Assembly (NCBI GenBank): GCA_001579985.1
Contig: LRSR01010850.1
Span: forward strand, 1-60,095
DNA: 60,095 bases
Direction of reading: 5' to 3'
Source of the DNA: Hypsibius dujardini
Taxonomy: Eukaryota; Tardigrada; Eutardigrada; Parachela; Hypsibiidae
Shown here: one piece after another, positions 19,920 to 31,498 of the stretch
How positions within the stretch are numbered: the first letter of the stretch is position 1
Layout: each line of letters begins with the position of its first letter
Notes under the pieces: generated by a model
Told to the model about the DNA's origin: nothing
Seen by the model: the letters and a program-made list of their open reading frames with translations, nothing else
Databases searched by the model: none
Program-made: the position numbers and the translations under genes

Positions 19920-20609
19920 TCAAACGTTCAAAACGTTGGCGGTACCGCTGCGTTGAATTTGGACCTGCGGCTGCCCTCTCAACTGAACCTGAGCGCTCCC
20001 ATGGAGCGACCCCGTCACCGAGGTAGAGACCGCAATGGCTATCTGGCTAGACCCTTGCCCCGTCACCTGCGCCGTGGTCAGACGAAGATCCAGCCCGTTG
20101 AACTGCGAGGATCCCTGCGCGGTAATCTGGCCAGTCGTGGCCGATCCGCTTACATCCAAGGTACTCGAGCCCTGAAGGTTGGCAGTCACAAGGCTGGACT
20201 CTACAGCCAGCCGAATGCTGCTCGACCCCTGGCTGAAGAGCCGGATGCTGTCCTCACGGACAGCGGGGGTGACTGTGACCGAGCAAGAGCCCTCCGTATC
20301 AATCGAACTGCATCGGATGGCGCTGATTGCGATGAACACGACACCCTTGACTGACCGGACGGTTGGTTTGAAACGGATGACAAGAATTCCATCGACGACG
20401 ACGGTTTCCACCAGCGCCAGGATCGCCTCGTCGGGCGCGTGGACGGTCACGCCTTCCTGGCCGTTGATGGTGATGGACACTTTGAAGGCAGCACCAGCCC
20501 GCACCCCATTGTACTGCCTCACATCACGTGACTCCGAGGTGGCAGCTCCCAGCTGGAAAAGACTCAGGAGCACCAAGGCAATGGAACAAATGGTCGACTT
20601 CGCCATCAT
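19920..20609 (-). CDS. GIN copy 3: secreted GIN/DUF2807-like protein
   Basis: A 229-codon intronless ORF with signal peptide (MMAKSTICSIALVLLSLFQL). The N-terminal GIN-like block VRAGAAFKVSITINGQEGV is followed by repeated QGSS/HGSA beta-helix turns. It differs from copy 2 at scattered residues (FSQGSSSIRL for VSQGSSSIQL; SGSATTGQ for SGSATAGQ) and shares these with copy 4, so copies 3 and 4 are the closest pair in the helix. It lies distal to HRL-3/NG-3 on the HRL strand. Likely an exported structural or adhesive protein. Confidence 0.8.
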   Translation of the reverse strand: MMAKSTICSIALVLLSLFQLGAATSESRDVRQYNGVRAGAAFKVSITINGQEGVTVHAPDEAILALVETVVVDGILVIRFKPTVRSVKGVVFIAISAIRCSSIDTEGSCSVTVTPAVREDSIRLFSQGSSSIRLAVESSLVTANLQGSSTLDVSGSATTGQITAQGSSQFNGLDLRLTTAQVTGQGSSQIAIAVSTSVTGSLHGSAQVQLRGQPQVQIQRSGTANVLNV

Positions 20610-22021
20610 GTCGACCGAGGAGACAGAGTAAATGGAAATGAAACACCTGGTCTTCTCTTTTGTAGAATGTTCTCTTTAAAGGGGTGAATGGTAAAGGGCG
20701 GAAAGCGTGCCAAGGTTCAGTTTGGAGCAGCCGTGTGATGCCGAGCGGACGGATGACGAAAGTTCATATCCTGTTATGCAGACATGATCGGTGCATGCCT
20801 ACTGGTCGTGACGGTGGACGTTGCGGAAGAAAACACTGTCTTGCTTTCTAACGTCTGTTTTCCGATGATTTGATCGGACACTCCCTTGCCTGATCAGCAT
20901 TTGGAACAGCCGTCAACACCGCGTGCAGTCCGCTATACCAAGACGATGGACTGCCAAATGAAAGAAACACAAAATTAAACTTGAAACCAGACTTAAATTA
21001 AGAAACTTAAACTTTTAACGAGTTCACGGCTGCCGCTTGCAGATGATCGGCCATATTGAAGGGGCTGTACGCTACGAACAAACGGTCAATACTTATTCTC
21101 GTGTTTTCAAAGGCACCGCTATGGGCCGGAATGGGAGTAGCATAAGATACTGACAAAATGATTTGTCTTTCTATAATTCGTAATTACAAATTGACAATCT
21201 GTAAAAATATGTCTATAAAGTATAAGCTTAGGTTCAATCAAGGGCGAAACTCTTCACTTCAATGTAATAAAAATTTAACAATAGCTAACAATTGATCGAC
21301 TTCTGGTTTTCTTTCAAATTTTGAATTATACGATAACAGAATTTACACAGCCGAATATCAAAATGTCTTTCTGTTTATTGTCTGTTTGCCACTCTGAAGT
21401 TCATGACTTGCGCCGTTATATATTGCTTACATCTCTGAACTGAATTTATTTGCTTTTACCGAGACACCCGTTTTTCAATAGGGAACGCCTCAGATGGCAT
21501 GCGCTGTACGCAAGAGCCAGTCACTCCAAACAAAATTAACATTACCACGTATATACGGGCGTAACTTATCAAGAGCACAAATAATAAAATATACAAGCCA
21601 AGCTCGAGTTTCGCCCTCGCTTGTTTGGTTTGAATGATTATACATGGACAATGAATGATTGGATAGATATGACGAAGTTGTGTCACAAAACCTCTAACGG
21701 CGTTCAGTTCAATCCATTCAAGATATGAACTTGTAAAAATAATCACTTTTCTGCACGCCTAGCCCATTACCCGATCAAGCCGAATCCCATTTTTACTTCA
21801 TTGCTTTTTTTCTTGCCATTTCCACTATTCGTCATTCATTCTGTTGGTTATACATCTTCGTATATTTTCATTACACGATCTTGTTGTTCATCGAACATTA
21901 TTGTCGTGTTCCATTTTTTACTGTAGATATTTGTTTATCGGCCTAACGGCTATCTTAACACTAACATCACGATTAACCATGTCTAACGTTAACAGAGAAA
22001 TGCCAAAATTGCGTTTTGATC
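20610..22021. other. GIN upstream region and AT-rich spacer
   Basis: The first 680 bp are the duplicated GIN upstream region. The next 750 bp are AT-rich and match 34690-35253. No gene seen. Confidence 0.45.
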
Positions 22022-22096
22022 ATTTTTTCGAGATTTGGTGAGTTATAGCACAAAGCATTAAAAAAATTCCTGTGTCGAGTTCTAGAGCAGTCGTAG

Positions 22097-22283
22097 GGCT
22101 AGGTAGAGGTATAGGATGCAACGGAGGTATAGGAGTTATAGGAGGTATGGGAAGTATAGGATGTATAGGAGTTATAGGAGGTATAGGAGGTATAGGAGGT
22201 ATAGGAGGTATAGGAGGTATGGGAGGTATAGGAAGTATAAGAGGTGTGGGAATTGTAAGAGGTGTGGGAATTGTAAGAGTTGG
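22097..22283 (+). repeat. GGTATAGGA minisatellite (left arm)
   Basis: About 20 copies of a 9-bp unit, GGTATAGGA, with variants. It encodes Gly-Ile repeats in one frame, which I take as fortuitous. Confidence 0.9.
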
Positions 22284-22299
22284 ACTTTCTGTTTGTTTG

Positions 22300-23270
22300 T
22301 TCGTCCGGATTAAGCCTGTCCGCCGTTGGTTTGGATTAGGCCAGTCCGTTTGTCTGTCCCTCCGTCTGCCGAACGTTAGTCGTATCGTCTACAAGCAATC
22401 CATCCGCATTCCGTGAGCTCATTAACGTATCATCGATTCTTTCACGATTCATCCGGCCGTCAGAAAGTTGTTTGTCTGTCCATCCGCAGTCCGGCCAGGG
22501 CCCGTCTGTTCGTCCTTTCGTCCGCCCATCAGAAGTCCGTCGATATTGTTGTTCAACAATTCATCCGTTCATCCGTCCGATAATTCACCACTAGTCCGTC
22601 TGTCCTTCCGTCTGTCTACATGGCCGTCAGCGTGTCTGCCCGTTTAGTCCATCAGTCTGTCCGTCTTTCAGTCCGTAGATTGCTTGATACTCCCTACGGA
22701 TTGATGATTGGCGGAACAATTGCTTGCTGTGAATGGAGTGTGGACGAACGACTCACCCTCAAACTGAGAGAGAAAGAACTGGCAGATGCACTGATGAAAT
22801 AATAAAACACTTATCGACTGCGGCCAGACTCATTGACGGGCCGTAGAGACAATAGCGGCAATCGACGGATGAACGAATGGATTGCTTTCAGACGGAAGGA
22901 CTAACGAATGGCGGGCGGACCGAGTGGCAGATAGGTAGACGGAAATACCAACAGACAAACAGAAGGACGAATAAATGGACGGACGGACTAACGGACAGAC
23001 TAAGGGACGGGTGGCAGTACCCAAGGGCAAACGAACATACGGACTGACTTCAGACGGTCTGAATAATAGAAGGACGGATAGGTTGAAAGGGCCGACGATC
23101 TTTCAATATACTGTCGGACTACGGAGGGACGGGTAGACTGACTGACTGTAAGCTGTACGATTAACAGTCGGCAGATGGAAGAACTGACGAATGGATGGAT
23201 TGTGAACAAACGGACGAACTCTTCACGGACGGATAAATAGTGAACGAAGGGACAGACCGAGAACGGGAAT
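22300..23270. repeat. Degenerate TCCG/GTCC tetranucleotide region
   Basis: 22300-22680 is rich in GTCCGTC/TGTC words, and 22850-23270 is rich in the complementary GGACGGAC words. The two halves could form an imperfect hairpin. No gene. Confidence 0.6.
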
Positions 23271-24250
23271 TCAAACTTTCTGACGAACGAACCGTCATCT
23301 TGTTCTATAGCGCTCGCCATAGTTGATTTTTGGTTCGCAGAAAATAGGTTACAGATGGTCATGAAAATAATCGTCGTAAGCGTGGGATTAATCTTTTGGT
23401 TGATTTGTTTCCTTAGAATGATAATATTTTTAAGGGGTCTTCCAATACTAATCTGCGCAATCATGTTTATTTTATAATATGAAAAGACGGACCCAACTTC
23501 TTGCCTGGGTTGACTAACGAGGACTACGCAACTTTTTCTCACGGAACGTGAGCAACATTATTATTAAAAGAGTTAGCAGTCTATCCGCTAATTGCTAGAT
23601 ATATTCCCAAATTTAGTCAGCCACAAAAGACGGTGTATGATCAATATTAAGATGCATATCACATCGTTTCAAAAAAAATATGAGTTAATTTATGATCTGG
23701 AACATGTCAAGAATGTTACTATGAGTGGCGAAAATCTGGGATGCATGCATGTAGAAACACTGGCGAATTTTCTTTATAAATAAATGTTTAAAAACGTTTA
23801 CGCCATTTCGGCTTGATCCGTTAGGGTACATACTGCCAAGCCTTTTGACCCATCCGTAAGCGTAAGGTGAACAAAACCAACACGTCTTTCTTTGGTTTTC
23901 CTCCGCCTGCGCCTACGCTTCGAAAACTTTGGTTGTCTAAATGTTTCTAATGACCAGAGCCATAACAAATTGTTGGCACAAAGGCAAATGCTCATCCTTG
24001 ATTAACTCGAGTGACTGGGGGGGGGGGCGCTTTCTTAATCATATAAAATGTAAATATGTAGTATTTATCAATACTACATATCGAAATACTACATATCATA
24101 GTCATCGAAAGGTAAGCCGAAAACACGAAATGCCCACCACATTGCGGGTACAGTTTGGGATTTTATATTCCAAGGGGCTACCAGGACGAGCACAGAAAAT
24201 AACTTGTCCTTTCCTCTCCAAAAAGCTTGTTACACTTCTAATAATGAATA

Positions 24251-24398
24251 CCAAGCAAACGCGGTGGGTTGAATCGGTCGGGTGCCGCCACAAGTTTAGT
24301 TTAACGCGTTGTGTTTGCAGTTAGATTAGCGTTGTTTACAATTTACATTTGTGGCGCCCTTCGCCACCCGACCGATTCAACCCACCGCGTTTGCCTGG
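24251..24398. mobile_element. TA-flanked palindromic MITE, copy 1
   Basis: Starts CCAAGCAAACGCGGTGGG and ends with the near-complement CCCACCGCGTTTGCCTGG, with TA on both sides. Each arm is about 50 bp, separated by a short loop, so the whole is a hairpin. The same family is at 40222-40390. The TA target suggests Tc1/mariner-type mobilisation. Confidence 0.75.
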
Positions 24399-24734
24399 TA
24401 CCTCGTTTTATACGTGAGCCAGTTACGTAGGTCTGTTACGTGGGTCGATGGGGGCTACACAAACGGTGTGGTCGAGGTAATCTTCGGCTGTGGTAATGAT
24501 CAATAGACGGCCTAATGACAAAAACAGCTCGGGTATGCTGCCAACTTGCTCATTGGTATTTCCACTAAAACACTGATCAATAAACACAAAGAATCTTTTT
24601 TTAAGATAAACTAATATACAAGAGGTTGTGGCTTGTCGAGGCAGCAAAAGCGTTACCTTTTTGAGTATTTTGACAGTATTTCAAGGCAGCGCAGTGAGGA
24701 TGCATAACAATTTTCGATTGATTGATGACCGTCA

Positions 24735-24857
24735 GCCAGACAACCAGACAAACAAACACACGGACGCACGTGCAAACAGACAGACAAATAGGCAGCCAGA
24801 CAAAGGAACAGACAGACAGACGGACACACGTACAGACAAACAGACAGAGAGACAGAG

Positions 24858-24890
<33 letters not shown>

Positions 24891-24970
24891 AACAGACACA
24901 CAGACAGACACACAGACACACAGACAGACACACAGACAGACAGACAGACAGACAGACAGTCAAACAGACC
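24735..24970. repeat. CAGA/CACA tetranucleotide region
   Basis: Long imperfect CAGA tract with ACAC variants inside the foldback element. All ORFs here (QTDRQTD or VCLSVCLS) are translations of the repeat. Confidence 0.95.
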
Positions 24971-24999
24971 TCTTCGGGTCTCTATAAATTCAACTCGGG

Positions 25000-26100
25000 T
25001 TTTCACTTTGTTCGATCGTTTTGTCTCAACATACATGTGTTCGGTTCAAAAACTGCTCAACCCGGGGCGTTCGGTTCATTCAAATGTTCTCAGTTTTAGA
25101 TGTTCGATTAAAAATGTTTAGGGTAATCGGTTTGTTGTTTGACAATAATGTTTGATTTCAGAGCATGTATCTCAAAGAATTCACCTCGGGTGTTAAGTTT
25201 ACTACATCGTTTTGACTTGATACGTTCGATTTAAGAAATGCTTAGCACGGGGCATTCAGTTCGCTCAATCGTGCAATCGTAAAAAATCCGTTACCCGGAG
25301 GCAATTTTGGAGGTGTTTTGGAAGGGTCCGTGCCCAAAGGGTACTTTTTTGACGTTCAAACAAAATATACGAGGTAACAGTCCCAATCCTGCGCAAGTTT
25401 GAGCATGGCATAAATTCTGCATTTGCATACTTTGCCGTCACTTCTTGTCGATCCTTTGAGTTTAAAAAATCGATAATAAATCTCACAAACACTGCAATAA
25501 TTTTGTTATAAAAACCAAAAATTCATTTTTTGAAAAATGAAGAAATGAAAGGAAACCTTATAGCTATTTTCGATTGATACGTCACGATATTTAACAATGT
25601 GGACGGAGCGACGAGCACGTGAAGTCAGAAGTCTGCAGTCAACAAGAACTCCGTATTGCGCCCTGGTGCCCCAGGAAGTTTTAGCCATGCGCAGCCTTTA
25701 TGGCATTTCCAAACTTGTGCAGGATTTGGACTGTTACCTCGTAATGCACTTGGGTAACTTTTGAAAAATTATAAAACACAGAAAAAGGCAAGAACCATTG
25801 CCTTATTTGGTTTGTCCGAAATCTAAAAAATCCAGGGGAGTATTTCTTTTTTGCCTTTTAGTAAGTTTTCTGAAGTTCTACAGTCGTATTCATTTTAAAG
25901 CATGCAGACATTTTTGGCAGATGCAATTATCACCGGCAAACTTCAACACATAATCCATAACCATCAAACGTTCAGGCACGTCGTTTGCCACTTGCCACCA
26001 TCTGTCAAATTAATCTCCAAACCGCATGAATTGATTTCTAGATTAGCCATGAATACCGACTATCTGTAACGCACTGAATTAGTTGATTTCTTTTTTATAT
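25000..26100. other. Foldback interior, AT-rich, no gene
   Basis: Two degenerate direct copies of about 190 bp (24985 and 25180, each with CTCGGGT, ATCGTTTTG and GGGGCRTTC words), then unique AT-rich DNA. No ORF with domain-like content. Confidence 0.4.
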
Positions 26101-26198
26101 ATTTAAAAAATACTATTGAATGGTGCAATCGGAGCGCCACTGCGCGTAATAGTTCAAAACCTTAAACAAATTTAAGGGGCTTTGGGAATTAAATCCAG

Positions 26199-26300
26199 TG
26201 CAAAGTTGAGACTCGAAATTATGGGCTGCTTCCCGCAGAAGGCTGGAAACCCTGCAGTTTCTCGCATCCCCAGCCGTAAATCGGCCACAATTCTCCCATG
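26199..26300 (+). mobile_element. Left-end fragment related to the 14.6-kb TIR element
   Basis: CCAGTGCAAAGTTGAGACTC followed by GAAATTATGGGCTGC matches the left terminus of 14597-17066 at about 75 percent. The rest of the element and a right end were not found. Confidence 0.55.
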
Positions 26301-27382
26301 GCTTGAATTTTTTTCCCGCGCGAACTAACACCTTGATTTTGCGGGGCAAGTATTTAACTCGGAAAAATATCGACAGCTTTTCTACGGGCTGTTTTCCGAC
26401 CTCCTTAATCAGCACACTCGCACGGAATGCCTTAGCACACTCAAAATCGGAAGCTCAAAATCTTAAACAAGAAAAAAAAATTGCAAAAACACGCTATATG
26501 GTACGACCTGATTGTCTGCCTGTGTCTGTGTTTGTTTTTCTTTATGTTTGTCTGTATATTTATATGTCTGTTCGCCTCTTTGCCTGTGTGTTTTTGTGTC
26601 TTTGCGTCTGTGTCTGTGTATTTGTTCGTGTATCTATTTGTGTGTCTGTCTGTCTGTCTGAGTGGCTGGAAGTCCATCTCTCTTATTTACCTTGTCTCTG
26701 TCCGTCGACCAGCCTGTTTAAGCCCGCCTTTCTTCATGCCAAAATGTCTGTCGTCATGTAAGTCGTTTTAGGTCAGAGAGATGACACCTAGTGCAATTAC
26801 GAGTACAACTTCAATTGCATTAACATGCATTCTTGTAATCTTTTTGGAGAGGTGATGCTGTATGCTGGTCGATTTCTACCCTCTTTGGGTGCATTTTCGA
26901 TCAATCACATTGCAGTGCCTTACGTTGCGTAAGCAAGCGATTTACGTTTGTCGATTTATAGCATTCGATTTCTTTTAAAATTTTGCATGTGAATGGTCAA
27001 ACGTTTGAGTTTTTAATTAGGTACAACGACAACAATAACAATAAAAGTGATCGAAAGCCCGCAATATTTCACAATGTAATGTACGTGACTCATTGACAAA
27101 TGGCTGCCGCCCTAACGCTTTTACACACTAGGCCTTTCGTGCCTATGCGGATACACAAACATAATGTTACTTACCTCACCGGAACTCAAGAAGTCTGGCA
27201 ACGCCTTAGCAAACACTGATAAATACAAAGTAAAAATAGACCCTGAGGTTTGGCTGACTGGCCCAGACAAGACTGATACACACAGAGAGAGACCGAGAGA
27301 AAGACAAACAGTCTGACTGTCCGACAGACAAATAGACATACAGACAGACTAACAGACAGACACTCAGATAACTCGTATATTT

Positions 27383-27555
27383 CCTAAAACTCCTATACCT
27401 CCTATACCTCCCATACCTCCCATACCTCCCATACCTCCCATACCTCCTATACCTCCTATACCTCTTATACCTCCTACACCTCCTATACCCCCTATAACTC
27501 CCAGACATCCTATACCTCCTGTAACTCCTGTAACTCCTGTAACTCTTATGATTCC
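27383..27555 (-). repeat. GGTATAGGA minisatellite (right arm, inverted)
   Basis: Same 9-bp unit as 22097-22283 on the minus strand, with more GGTATGGGA variants. Part of the right inverted arm of the foldback element. Confidence 0.9.
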
Positions 27556-27939
27556 CCCAAGTCCCGGGACCATCCTACCAGGTTGGAAGAGCCCTGCGTA
27601 ATTTGGCAGAATTGCATAATGCTACGCCCATGTCCTAGAGCTCGACACAGGAGATATGGTGTTAAAACGCATGTAACTCCTTAACTCCAACTCCCAATCA
27701 AAATGACACCATACTTTCCAAAAACATTGTGCTAAAACTCGCCAGTAGTGATTTTTTCCATGAATGAATGATTAACTGATACGAATGAGAGATAACATTT
27801 ATATATTAAGGTTTTCTACTTTAATCCTGTTCATTTTCAAAAAGGGTTTAGTTGAACGATTTAAATAAAATAAAACAATTTTTTTCACTGTTACCGCATC
27901 ATACATTTTACAGTAAAAACTGTTGTCATTGCACCAGAA

Positions 27940-28270
27940 GCACGACCATGGATACCACCATAGATAACACAGTACGTACCACCATGGGTACCACCATAGA
28001 TACCACCGTGCGTTACACCATGGGTACCATTGTACGTACCACCATCGGTACCACCGTCCCTACCCCATAGATACCACCGTACGTACCCTCTTAAATGCCA
28101 CCGTACGTACCATCATGGGTAGCATCATAAGTACTACCGTACGTACCACCATGGGTACCACCGTACGTACCACCGTGGGTGCCACCATAGATACCACCGT
28201 AGGTATTACCGTACGTATCACCGTAAGTAACATTGTAGAAATTTACCAACCTTCCATAGTAGGTACCTAC
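27940..28270. repeat. GTACCACCRT minisatellite
   Basis: Tandem variants of TACCACCGTACG and TACCACCATGGG, full of GGTACC and CGTACG palindromes. A short related block is at 35455-35520 with the same flanks. Confidence 0.8.
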
Positions 28271-28334
28271 CATGCTTCAGCAATTACTTCGTAATCTAGG
28301 AGTGGACAAATGTTGAAACACTAATTTAACTGAC

Positions 28335-28401
28335 CTATCACGGACATCGCAGTCAAGAGGAGCGCCATCAATGCGATAGAAAGGGCAGCAGGTCGATTCA
28401 T
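28335..28401 (-). pseudogene. Orphan exon 1 of an MNRP-type NG gene
   Basis: The minus strand encodes MNRPAALSIALMALLLTAM and ends in a GTCAGT donor, matching exon 1 of NG copy 3 with its upstream region. Beyond the start of the intron the sequence switches to GTACC-repeat DNA, so exon 2 is missing. Confidence 0.75.
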
Positions 28402-28830
28402 TTCTAGACTTTCAGTAGCTTGGCGAACAAGAATAACGAGTCAGCTACTTATTCACAGAATCATGCAAGTCTCAGAAAAGCCACTAAACATTAGTAAACA
28501 TAAGTGAGCTCTAGCACTGTTTGGCTGGAATCGGTGTAATGTGTTAATGAGTCGGGGATGAGTCTGATCGATGCGTGATATACTGCTTCCGCTGAATGCA
28601 CTAATCGTTTGTCGGATGAATCCGGGACCAACAAGAGATGACAGATAAAGGTGCAACCGTTCTCTCGTCAGTTCCGATGGCTTGTCCTGTATGCGGGTTT
28701 GTGACGAATGTAAAGGTTGCCATTAATCGCTAGTTGAATCAGCTAATAATGGCATGCAATTCGATGTCCTATGAGCGCGTGTGGTGTGGATTTATACGAA
28801 ACAGCGAATTTTATCTCCGTCTTTTCAGAG

Positions 28831-28853
28831 GCAGACAGACAGACAGACAGACA
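28831..28853. repeat. (CAGA)n microsatellite
   Basis: Cassette-edge CAGA tract next to HRL copy 4. Confidence 0.85.
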
Positions 28854-29377
28854 TACGATTTTGAGTTTGCGTTTAGTAAGAACGTAAACTGGGATTAAAC
28901 TGAAAAGGCATTAAACGTAAACTAAAACAGAATTAACCAATTAATTCGGTAACTCATTAATAATAATTATATTTTAACTAAGTGACTACGAAACCTCAAC
29001 ATGTTTTTTATTAACGCCAAAATGTAGCGGTCTGTATACCACCGGTAGTAATGGTAGTTTTGTTAACATCAATTCAAGCTTCTAGTTTGATCTTTTTCGT
29101 ACCATGCACATCGAAAAGTTAAGAAATTTTAATCACTCTTCACACTCTAATGCAAATCTACCAAGAACCAGCAGTTACCTCGAAGCGGCAACTGCTCTCC
29201 TATCTAAACCCCGCTAATATTCTACCATGACCTGCATGATATCACGAGAACATGCCACAATATATTACGCTTACAATGTCTCGACTATCGAAAAGCACAA
29301 CATTATCCTTTCAGATTTTGAGAGGACTGCACAAGCGTTTATTAAAACAAATTAGTGCGTCAACATGATGGTCGCAG

Positions 29378-29769
29378 TTAGAGGTGGAAGTCACTGGTGC
29401 CGGAAATAGCCCAACTAGAAGTGCATCGTCCATACACACACGCCCGGTGAATGTTTTGCCATCCATGAACTCGACTTGTGAGCTCGCGGGTGGCCGACCC
29501 ATCTGCATTGAAGAGGTACCCAAGGTCTTGGCGATTCTGACCGTTATATGTGATCCGCCCGTTGTCATACACCAGATGATGGTTGCGCTTCGGACGAAGC
29601 AGTCGATGGCCTAGGATTAGATTCACGTGTCAGCAAATGTGGTAATTTCTTCTTACCTCTTATTAAGGTGCAACAGCAGCGGCACTTTCTCACCTTCTCC
29701 GTTGACCGACGTTGCTGCTATGAGCAACACAACCAGTAAAACACATGAAAACGCTGAAAATGCAGCCAT
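29378..29769 (-). CDS. HRL copy 4: small secreted protein, two exons
   Basis: Minus-strand exons 29769-29694 and 29610-29378 join in phase 1 across an 83-bp intron to give 102 aa. It begins MAAFSAFSCVLLVVLLIAAT, then GHRLLRPKRNHH, and has the unique change RVHGWQNIH where the other copies have RVHGSQNIH. The short intron and HRLLRP variant group it with copy 1, although its exon 2 is nearly identical to copy 3 in the middle, consistent with gene conversion. It is head to head with NG copy 4, about 640 bp between starts. Function unknown. Confidence 0.75.
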
Positions 29770-30291
29770 CCCCTAAAATTGTATTAGTACAAACAAAACC
29801 GGTGAAATATCTGTAGACTGGCAAGCAAAATCGAAGGATTGAACGCGTTTTATAGAGCCGCGTAATGAAAAAACAGCTATTCACATGGAATTGACCGGTA
29901 TCGCGAGTAGTCTCTTTCCAATGACATTGTGGTCAGCCATTAATTCATGACCAAAAAGGGTGCTTCATCCCTCACAGGCACGCCCTTTTTTGAAGTTTCT
30001 GATCTCACACATTTGACAAGAGCTAACAGAATTGAACAATAACGGCGATGCCAGCTGCTACAGGAACTTACGTGTGAAGTAGAACCGATTGTCTTGACAC
30101 ACCGGTTTTAGAGAAAAATGTTTGTCGCCTACTTACACAAAATGGAGGTAGTTCATCAACGTCAATGGTCGATTTGATGCCCCGATTGATCACTGCTCAC
30201 TAACGTGACTGTTAGATAGGTCAACATTTCTGTCGTACAAACAGACGTTATTTCCTGTTCCGGTTAGTGGGGGCGACTACTTCCCACCACG

Positions 30292-30298
30292 TATAAAA
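30292..30298 (+). promoter_or_regulatory. TATA box of NG copy 4
   Basis: TATAAAA 112 bp upstream of the ATG, in the same context as NG copy 1. Confidence 0.6.
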
Positions 30299-30409
30299 TG
30301 GAACGAAAGATTTCAGCATTTTCATTGTAACGTTCGTTTTGAGATCGCGCTATTCCTTCCTCCATCTGAACGAACTACCCTTAAATCCTCCGCACTTTTC
30401 TTTTGCACC

Positions 30410-30775
30410 ATGCTCAAAGGCTCCCTCTTCCTCCTTCTGGGTGTTTGTCTGCTGATCGCGGAATGCGTGACTGGAGACCCCATAGGTACGTGTTGGTGTT
30501 ATCGAATACGCATCCTGATTCTACCGAGTGCATAAAACTTCTGTCGATGTATAACTTCTTGAATTTCAGGGGCCCAAATTGGACGGGCACTGGAAGTGAA
30601 GAAGGTGGACTCTGATGGACCAGTCAATCGCGACAAGAGATCGTGCGGCGGTTTTGGTAACAAGTGCGACAACAGAGTCGACAACACTGACAACAGCCGT
30701 GACAACAACTACAACTACAACAACCACGGCGGTCAGAATGGAATGAATGTACAAGGCAATGCGAATTTGGGATAA
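30410..30775 (+). CDS. NG copy 4: secreted Asn/Gly-rich peptide precursor
   Basis: Exons 30410-30485 and 30570-30775 join in phase 1 to give 93 aa. The leader and first part of exon 2 (GAQIGRALEVKKVDSDGP) match NG copy 1. The dibasic site and two cysteines are conserved (RDKRSCGGFGNKCDN). The tail (NTDNSRDNNYN, HGGQNGMNVQGNANLG) instead matches NG copy 3. The gene therefore looks like a mosaic of the two NG subtypes. A mature peptide of about 57 residues, one third Asn, would start after KR. It is followed by the shared 3' block. Confidence 0.75.
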
Positions 30776-31065
30776 CTCGTGCGTTTCACACAGTGCCGAG
30801 GAACTGTTAGGGTTGCTCTGATATCTTCATGTTAGTTAATTAGTTCGCCATAAATGGATTTCACCTGGTGGCAAAAAACAGTGTTTCGTTGTAAAACCAG
30901 TGTCTCGTGAAAAAAAGTGTTCCGTGGAAGATTTATTGTTTATAGAAGAGTCAGCGCGTCACTTTCGCATAAGAGTCAAGGGGAATACCCTTTGATTACA
31001 CAACGGTAACGCTTTTTCATTGGCAAACCATTTCGTTTTGGACACAATATCTTATGGAAATCAAT

Positions 31066-31338
31066 TTATTTAATTGTCACCGCAACACTGCCGGATACTT
31101 CTGAGAGCAGAAATGCATTACAAAGAGGCATCAGTAGAAGGATTGTGTCCATTGTTCTGGAGACATCAAAAGAGGACTTGTCAGTTGGGCCTGACATGGA
31201 CAAATGGAATTTACAAATGAAACATCGAATTTCATTTCCGTGTGATTCACGGCTTCCGTTGAATGCACTAATCGTTTGTCGGATGAATCCGGGACCAATA
31301 AGAGATGACAGATAAAGGTGCAATCGTTCTCTCGTCAC
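31066..31338 (-). other. ORF D copy 2, uncertain
   Basis: 90-codon minus-strand ORF nearly identical to 14095-14352, ending in SVAVTIK. Same reservations as for copy 1; the conserved open frame over 85 codons is the only support. Confidence 0.3.
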
Positions 31339-31498
31339 TTCCGATGGCTTGGCCTGTATGCGGGCTTGTGACGAATGTAAGGGTTGCCTTTAATCGCTAG
31401 TTTAATCAGATAGTAATGGCACGCAATTCCATGTCCTATGGGCGCGTGTGGTGTGGATTTATACGAAACAGCAAATTTTATCTGTGTCTTCTCAGAGG

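Larger units (their letters stand above)
22030..27750. mobile_element. 5.7-kb foldback-like TIR element
   Basis: The termini are inverted: left GGTGAGTTATAGCACAAAG, right (reverse complement) GGCGAGTTTTAGCACAATG. Inside them CTGTGTCGAGTTCTAG / CTGTGTCGAGCTCTAG match again, and the GGTATAGGA minisatellites lie in opposite orientation at 22097-22283 and 27383-27555. The element is flanked by the direct repeat ATTTTTTC (22022-22029 and 27751-27758). The paralogous region near 35250-35275 reads ATCATCTTTCCATGAATG without it and is the empty site. No transposase was found; the interior is low-complexity, with a nested MITE (24251) and a fragment of another transposon (26199). Tandem repeats inside long TIRs and 8-9 bp duplications suggest a foldback or MULE-type non-autonomous element. 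Confidence 0.75.

Noticed and set aside
22072-22416. Gly-Ile-rich ORF and its inverted partner at 27364-27573
   Set aside because: Read-through of the GGTATAGGA minisatellite.
23000-23542. 180-codon minus ORF in the foldback element
   Set aside because: Half of it is translation of degenerate GGAC/GTCC repeats; no transposase motif.
23798-23995. Arg-rich 65-codon ORF
   Set aside because: Short, single-copy, no splice or homology support.
24601-25099. Long ORFs encoding VCLSVCLS or QTDRQTD repeats (also at 42569, 43191, 54307, 55218, 57828, 58498)
   Set aside because: Pure translations of TCTG/CAGA tetranucleotide tracts; open on several frames and both strands.
27940-28270. Regularly spaced repeat that could be mistaken for a CRISPR array
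   Set aside because: Contiguous minisatellite without spacers, in a eukaryotic intergenic region.
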